Source: an uncultured Bacteroidales bacterium (GTDB lineage: Bacteria > Bacteroidota > Bacteroidia > Bacteroidales > P3). From it: a DNA stretch of 33,985 nt. The notes beneath the pieces are model-generated. The model saw nothing but the letters and a program-made list of their open reading frames with translations. It was not told the origin of the DNA and ran no database searches. Positions 29,351-33,985 of the stretch are shown piece after piece. Every line of letters starts with the position of its first letter. Within the stretch, counting starts at the first letter, position 1. Position numbers and translations under genes: made by a program. Where the stretch lies: assembly GCA_947165255.1 (NCBI GenBank), contig CAMUZR010000028.1, forward strand, positions 1 to 33,985, written 5' to 3'.

Positions 29351-31936
29351 ATGTCATCTGATATGTTTTTAGATTTTGGCGATGATAATCAGCATCTTAA
29401 GCCTAAGGAGTATACCCAATATACTCCCCAGGAGATTATGAAATCCTCAATAGAATACTTTGGCGGCGACGAACTTGCAGCAAATGTGTGGATGAACAAA
29501 TACGCCCTCCGCGAGGATAACAAAATCTATGAGCTGAACCCCGACATGATGCACCACCGTCTGGCAGCCGAGTTCGCCCGTATTGAGCAGAACTACCCCA
29601 ACCCCATGTCCGAAGAGACCATCTATGAGTTGCTCAAGGACTTCAAATACATCATCCCGCAAGGCAGCCCCATGTCCGGCATCGGCAACAACTTTCAGGT
29701 GGTGTCCCTTTCCAACTGCTTTGTCATCGGCAACAGCGGCCCCAGCGACTCCTATGGCGGCATCATGAAAATCGACCAGGAGCAGGTGCAGCTGATGAAG
29801 CGTCGCGGCGGCGTTGGACACGACCTCTCGCACATCCGCCCTGCTGGCAGCCCTGTCAAAAACAGTGCCCTCACTTCCACCGGCATCGTCCCCTTCATGG
29901 AGCGCTACAGCAACACCACCCGCGAGGTGGCGCAGGGCGGCCGCCGTGGTGCCCTCATGCTAACAATCAACATCAAGCACCCCAATGCCGAGCAATTCAT
30001 CGATGCCAAACTTGAGCAGGGCAAGATTACCGGTGCCAATATTTCTGTCAAAATAACCGACGAGTTTATGCAGTGTGTCCGCAGCGGCCAACCCTTTGTC
30101 CAGCAGTACCCCATCGACTCGCCCAATCCCATCTTCACCCAGGAGATAGACGCCCGCGCCCTCTGGAACAAAATCATCCACAACGCATGGGCCTCGGCCG
30201 AGCCCGGCGTGATGTTCTGGGACACCATCATTCGTGAAAGTGTGCCAGACTGTTATGCTGACTTCGGCTACCGCACCGTTTCCACGAATCCCTGCGGTGA
30301 AATACCTCTCTGCCCATACGACAGCTGCCGACTCATCGCCTGCAACCTGTATAGTTACGTCAAAAACCCCTTCACCCCCCAGGCCACTTTCGACTTCGCC
30401 CTCTTCCGCGACCACATTATGAAGGGTCAGCGCCTCATGGACGACCTAATCGACCTCGAACTGGAGAAAATCAATCAAATTCTCACCAAGATAGACAACG
30501 ACCCCGAAGGCGAGGACATCAAAGGCGTGGAGCGCAACCTGTGGCTCAATATCAAGATGAAGTGTCTAGAAGGCCGTCGCACTGGCTTCGGCATCACTGC
30601 CGAGGGCGACATGCTGGCCGCCATGGGTCTGCGCTATGGCACCGACGAGGCCACCGAGTTCTCCGTCAGCGTCCACCGTGCTTTGGCCTGCGCAGCCTAC
30701 GGCTCTTCGGTCATTATGGCCAAGGAGCGTGGCAGCTTCCCCCTCTACGATGCCAACCGCGAGAAACTCAACCCCTTCATACAGCGTCTGGCCGATGCCG
30801 ACCCCGAAATGTATGCCCAGATGGTTCAGTATGGCCGCCGCAACATCGCCCTCCTCACCATCGCACCCACCGGCACCGTCAGCATCTGCACCCAGACCAC
30901 CTCGGGCATCGAACCCGTCTTCCTAGTCAGCTACAAACGCCGCAAAAAAATCAACCCCAACGACAAGGACTCCTCCAAACACAAAATCATCAAGGACGAG
31001 AGCGGCGATTTCTTCGAAGAATACAACGTGCTGCACCCCAAGTTCATCGACTGGCTGAAGATAAACAAAGGGTACACCATGGACCAAATCAACGCACTCG
31101 ACGACAGCGAACTCGACTCGCTTGTCGAGCAGTCGCCCTACTATAAAGCCACTTCGGCCGACATCGACTGGGTGAACAAGGTCAAGATGCAAGGCGCCAT
31201 CCAAAAGTGGGTGGACCATTCCATCAGCGTCACCGTCAACATCCCCAAGGAAACCACCGAGCAAATAGTAAGCACCATCTATATGACCGCCTGGGAGTCG
31301 GGCTGCAAGGGCTGCACCATCTATCGCGAGGGCTCACGCAACGGCGTCCTCGTTTCCAAGAGCGAGGCCAACAAAAACGAAACCCCGTTTGCCGAAAACA
31401 GAGCGCCCAAGCGTCCCAAAAAATTAGAGGCCGAGGTGGTCCGCTTCCGCAACGACCGCGAAGACTGGATTGCCGTGGTGGGCATGTACGAAGGTCGCCC
31501 TTACGAAATTTTCACCGGTAAGGCCGACAACTTCGTGCTGCCCAAGTGGGTGGAGAAAGGCTATGTCATCCGTGTGAAAGAGCCCGGACAGGAACACGCC
31601 CGCTACGACTTCCAATTCCTCGACCAGGACGGCTACCATGTTACCATCGAGGGGCTCTCGCGCATGTTCAATAAAGAATATTGGAACTATGCCAAACTCA
31701 TCAGCGGCATCCTGCGCCACGGCATGCCCATACCCAATGTGGTAGACCTCATCGGCAAACTCAATTTCGACGTCGACAGCATCACCACCTGGTCCAACGG
31801 CGTTGCCCGCGCCCTCAAACGTTTCATCAAAGACGGTACCGAAACCGACGAACTCTGCCCCGACTGCGGCTCCAAAATCATCTACACCGGCGGCTGCAAA
31901 AACTGCCCCAACTGCGGATGGAGCAAATGCTCATAA
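29351..31936 (+). CDS. nrdJ: Adenosylcobalamin-dependent (class II) ribonucleotide reductase
   Basis: This enzyme reduces ribonucleotides to deoxyribonucleotides using adenosylcobalamin to generate the radical, independent of oxygen. The 861 residues fit class II family members. Active-site residues are Asn313, Cys315 and Glu317 in STNPCGEIPL, with Cys326 eleven residues on and Cys123 (SLSNCFVIGN) as the redox pair. The finger-loop segments GITAEGDMLAAMG and IAPTGTVS are present. The C-terminus is cysteine-rich (CPDCGSKI...GGCKNCPNCGWSKC), a zinc-ribbon and redox-tail feature. No NrdB partner is needed. The PduO-type adenosyltransferase at 12882 in this window can supply the cofactor. No B12 riboswitch is visible upstream. 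Confidence 0.97.
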   Translation: MSSDMFLDFGDDNQHLKPKEYTQYTPQEIMKSSIEYFGGDELAANVWMNKYALREDNKIYELNPDMMHHRLAAEFARIEQNYPNPMSEETIYELLKDFKYIIPQGSPMSGIGNNFQVVSLSNCFVIGNSGPSDSYGGIMKIDQEQVQLMKRRGGVGHDLSHIRPAGSPVKNSALTSTGIVPFMERYSNTTREVAQGGRRGALMLTINIKHPNAEQFIDAKLEQGKITGANISVKITDEFMQCVRSGQPFVQQYPIDSPNPIFTQEIDARALWNKIIHNAWASAEPGVMFWDTIIRESVPDCYADFGYRTVSTNPCGEIPLCPYDSCRLIACNLYSYVKNPFTPQATFDFALFRDHIMKGQRLMDDLIDLELEKINQILTKIDNDPEGEDIKGVERNLWLNIKMKCLEGRRTGFGITAEGDMLAAMGLRYGTDEATEFSVSVHRALACAAYGSSVIMAKERGSFPLYDANREKLNPFIQRLADADPEMYAQMVQYGRRNIALLTIAPTGTVSICTQTTSGIEPVFLVSYKRRKKINPNDKDSSKHKIIKDESGDFFEEYNVLHPKFIDWLKINKGYTMDQINALDDSELDSLVEQSPYYKATSADIDWVNKVKMQGAIQKWVDHSISVTVNIPKETTEQIVSTIYMTAWESGCKGCTIYREGSRNGVLVSKSEANKNETPFAENRAPKRPKKLEAEVVRFRNDREDWIAVVGMYEGRPYEIFTGKADNFVLPKWVEKGYVIRVKEPGQEHARYDFQFLDQDGYHVTIEGLSRMFNKEYWNYAKLISGILRHGMPIPNVVDLIGKLNFDVDSITTWSNGVARALKRFIKDGTETDELCPDCGSKIIYTGGCKNCPNCGWSKCS

Positions 31937-31966
31937 TCAAGGACATTACTTACATTTGATATCCAG

Positions 31967-31993
31967 AAAAGGCCCCTCCGTTTGGGGCCTTTT
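31967..31993 (+). terminator. Terminator of nrdJ
   Basis: AAAAGGCCCC (31967-31976) pairs with GGGGCCTTTT (31984-31993), followed by a T-rich tract, 30 bases past the stop. Confidence 0.9.
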
Positions 31994-32089
31994 TCTTTTT
32001 GCCCTTTCGGGCATCCACAGCCCCCCCACCCATTCGGGTACCTCTCCCGCCCCACAAATCTTAAAAAAGTGTTTTTCTCAGCAGAAAAA

Positions 32090-32120
32090 TTTGGAAAGTT
32101 CGCAAATTATAGTATTTTTG
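32090..32120 (+). promoter_or_regulatory. Promoter of the YeiH-like transporter
   Basis: TTTG (32090-32093), 19 bases, then TATTTTTG (32113-32120): an exact Bacteroidota promoter. The start codon lies 25 bases downstream. Confidence 0.85.
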
Positions 32121-32145
32121 CAGCGAAAATAAATATCAATACAAT

Positions 32146-33543
32146 ATGAAAGAAAATAATACTAATGCTACAGCCACGGCTGTAAAGAAAGGCGGCAACT
32201 GGTCCGACCTCTACAAGAAAGAGGACTGGCTGGCCGTGTGGATTGGCTTTGTCGTCATCATTTTGGGAACACTCGACGTCCTTTTGGGATGGGACTTCTT
32301 CTCCGCGCTGAAGTTCAAGACCTACACCCTCTGGGAAACCCTCACTCCCGAACAGCTCGAAAGTGGCAAGTATGCCACCCTGGGCGCCCAGCTGACGGGC
32401 GAGTTCTTCGGCAAGCTAGTGCTCACCGGCGTGTTGCTCACCCTCCTCTTTGGCATCGGCGTCAAACTCATGGGCGAGAAAGTCGGCAAGTTCATCCCGG
32501 CCTTCCTCGTGCTCTACCTCATCGCCATCATCGTGCGCCTCATCAGTGCCGAGTACACGCTCAACCGCTATCTCGAATGGGCATTCTGGGCTCTCTTCGT
32601 AGGCCTGCTCATCTCCAACACCATCCGTGTGCCCGATTGGCTAAAACCCGCCGTCAAAACCGAGTTCTACATCAAAACCGGTCTTGTCATCATGGGTTTC
32701 TCCGTCCTATTCTCCAACATCGCCAAATTCGGTCTCTACGGTCTCGGCATCGCCTGGATTGTCACCCCCATTGTCATCATCTTCATGTGGCAGTTCGGCA
32801 CCCGTGTGCTCAAGATTGACAACAAGCCCCTCGTCATGACCCTGTCCTCCGCCACCAGCGTCTGCGGCACCTCCGCCGCCATCGCCACCGGCGCCGCTTG
32901 CAAGGCCAAGAAAGAGGACCTCTCCCTGGCTGTGTCCATCTCCATCATCTTCACCATCCTCATGATGGTTTTCGAACCCATGATCATCCGTGCCTGCGGC
33001 ATGTCGCCCCTGATGGGTGGCTCGCTCATCGGTGGCACTGTCGACAGCACCGGCGCCGTCGTCGTGGCCGGCACCGCCCTCGGCCCTGAGGCCCAGCAGG
33101 CTGCCGTCCTGGTCAAGTCCATCCAGAACATCCTCATCGGCTTCATCGCCTTCTTCGTGGCCATCTTCTTCGCCACCCGGGTCGACAACACCGAGCGCCG
33201 CTCCGTGGGTGCCAACGAGATTTGGATTCGTTTCCCCAAATTCATCATCGGCTTTTTCGTAGCCTCGCTGGTTGCCTCCTTCATCATCACTCCCGCCTTC
33301 GGCTCCGACCAGGTAGGCGCCATCAACAAACTTCTCGACCAGTACAAGAACTGGGCCTTCGTCCTGGCCTTCACCAGCATCGGCCTCGACACCCACTTCA
33401 AGACCATCGTCAAGCAGATGCACGGCGGCAAGGTGCTGTGGCTCTATGTCATCGGCCAGACCTTCAACATCCTGCTCACCCTCTTTGCCGTGTGGCTGCT
33501 CCTCTCGGGCGTCATCTTCCCCATCCCTACGCTCACCGTCTAA
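32146..33543 (+). CDS. YeiH/UPF0324 family putative sulfate exporter-like transporter
   Basis: The 465 residues encode about twelve membrane helices. They match the Cons_hypoth698/YeiH family (annotated as putative sulfate exporter), with characteristic LSSATSVCGTSAAIATGAA, GGSLIGGTVDSTGAVVVAG and LAFTSIGLDTHFK. The protein is about 110 residues longer than E. coli YeiH (about 350). The extra length is an N-terminal stretch with a helix (DWLAVWIGFVVIILG) and a periplasmic or cytoplasmic loop before the conserved core. The substrate of the family is not firmly established. It has a strong promoter and is followed eight bases later by a small membrane protein gene. Confidence 0.9.
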   Translation: MKENNTNATATAVKKGGNWSDLYKKEDWLAVWIGFVVIILGTLDVLLGWDFFSALKFKTYTLWETLTPEQLESGKYATLGAQLTGEFFGKLVLTGVLLTLLFGIGVKLMGEKVGKFIPAFLVLYLIAIIVRLISAEYTLNRYLEWAFWALFVGLLISNTIRVPDWLKPAVKTEFYIKTGLVIMGFSVLFSNIAKFGLYGLGIAWIVTPIVIIFMWQFGTRVLKIDNKPLVMTLSSATSVCGTSAAIATGAACKAKKEDLSLAVSISIIFTILMMVFEPMIIRACGMSPLMGGSLIGGTVDSTGAVVVAGTALGPEAQQAAVLVKSIQNILIGFIAFFVAIFFATRVDNTERRSVGANEIWIRFPKFIIGFFVASLVASFIITPAFGSDQVGAINKLLDQYKNWAFVLAFTSIGLDTHFKTIVKQMHGGKVLWLYVIGQTFNILLTLFAVWLLLSGVIFPIPTLTV

Positions 33544-33551
33544 ACTGACCT

Positions 33552-33866
33552 ATGTCCAAACGTGGTAGCAAAATAATGCGTGTCGTCACCTGGTGCATGG
33601 GCATCCTGGTGCTCCTCTGTGCGCTCTACATTATGGCAAACGGGTTGGGTCTGGTGGACAGCCTCGACTTTGGGGCCGGCGCCTACTATTATGCCGACAT
33701 CCCCGCCTTCGAGCGTTTTGTCAACAACGAGGCCTACCGTTCGCCCGTCCCCATGTGGGTCTGCATCGTTCTTTTCCTTGCCTGGGGATGGCTCATGTAC
33801 CGTCTCTGGGTCTGGCTCGAAATGCGCAACCAGCGTCACGACCGCCACAGCGACCACGCCGAATAG
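33552..33866 (+). CDS. Small two-helix membrane protein downstream of the YeiH-like gene
   Basis: This 104-residue protein has two hydrophobic helices (about 9-31 and 66-88), a short loop rich in aromatic and acidic residues (YYYADIPAFERFVNNEAYRS) between them, and a basic/histidine-rich C-terminal tail (RNQRHDRHSDHAE). I do not recognise a family. It begins eight bases after the transporter stop and ends before a strong terminator, so the two genes form an operon. It may be a small accessory subunit of the transporter. Confidence 0.75.
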   Translation: MSKRGSKIMRVVTWCMGILVLLCALYIMANGLGLVDSLDFGAGAYYYADIPAFERFVNNEAYRSPVPMWVCIVLFLAWGWLMYRLWVWLEMRNQRHDRHSDHAE

Positions 33867-33879
33867 GCTCTTCCATATC

Positions 33880-33914
33880 GCGCCGCAGGACCAAGCCCTG
33901 CGGCGCTTTTTTTT
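33880..33914 (+). terminator. Terminator of the transporter operon
   Basis: GCGCCGCAGG (33880-33889) pairs over 10 bp with CCTGCGGCGC (33897-33906), followed by eight T (33907-33914). Confidence 0.95.
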
Positions 33915-33985
33915 CTTCTCCGCCCCCTTCGGGGACCTAAATTCCAGTTACAAGTGCAACACTAAGTAGAAAAAAAGAGTACCAA

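Noticed and set aside
32707..33431. Large minus-strand open frames opposite the transporter gene
   Set aside because: Composition is acidic/glycine-rich or methionine-rich shadow sequence, and there are no plausible starts or homologues.

Overview
The window looks like a chromosomal segment from a Bacteroidota (Bacteroidales-type) bacterium. The evidence is direct. Many genes are preceded by the Bacteroidota promoter form TTTG-N19-TAnnTTTG. There is a 1490-residue surface protein with a type IX secretion (T9SS) C-terminal sorting domain. Lipoproteins with SPII signals are abundant, and several families are typical of the phylum (a TlpA-like thioredoxin protein, a DUF2520 Rossmann protein, a DUF2795 protein, a C69 dipeptidase, a short NifU-like protein). 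I cannot name a genus. No rRNA, CRISPR array, prophage or intact insertion sequence is visible.

Layout. 123-2047 (minus): a coupled four-gene unit of an ECF-like sigma factor, a three-helix membrane protein, a single-helix protein and a lipoprotein, with a dyad at its promoter. 2390-2590: a run of five different short hairpins. 2657-3865 (minus): acetate kinase with its own promoter and terminator. 3979-4038: a 14-bp palindrome followed by a G-quadruplex-like tract. 4142-5155: a lipoprotein. 5260-6736: an array of 23-bp tandem repeats, a promoter, and an AAA/DUF4143 ATPase with distinctive codon use. 6817-13421: a plus-strand run of cysS, Nudix, S41 protease, thioredoxin-like protein, Mrp, NifU-like protein and a PduO-type cobalamin adenosyltransferase. 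13685-15464: DUF2795, DUF2520 and TatD.

15550-24974 (minus): the T9SS surface protein, an outer-membrane protein/lipoprotein pair, mannose-1-phosphate guanylyltransferase, trpS, a 61-residue acidic lipoprotein and a solitary rnfA. The last two are separated by a nested repeat structure. 25322-27591 (minus): a two-helix membrane protein and a C69 dipeptidase. 27893-33866 (plus): an unrecognised conserved-looking protein, tRNA-Glu, rpsT, an adenosylcobalamin-dependent ribonucleotide reductase, a YeiH-like transporter and a small membrane partner.

Functional links. The adenosyltransferase makes the cofactor the class II ribonucleotide reductase needs. Mrp and the NifU-like protein are adjacent Fe-S cluster carriers. 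The sigma/membrane/lipoprotein unit looks like a self-contained envelope signalling cassette. The best candidates for something undescribed are the 23-bp repeat array at the ATPase promoter, the nested inverted/direct repeats at 24236-24312, and the sigma-factor cassette.
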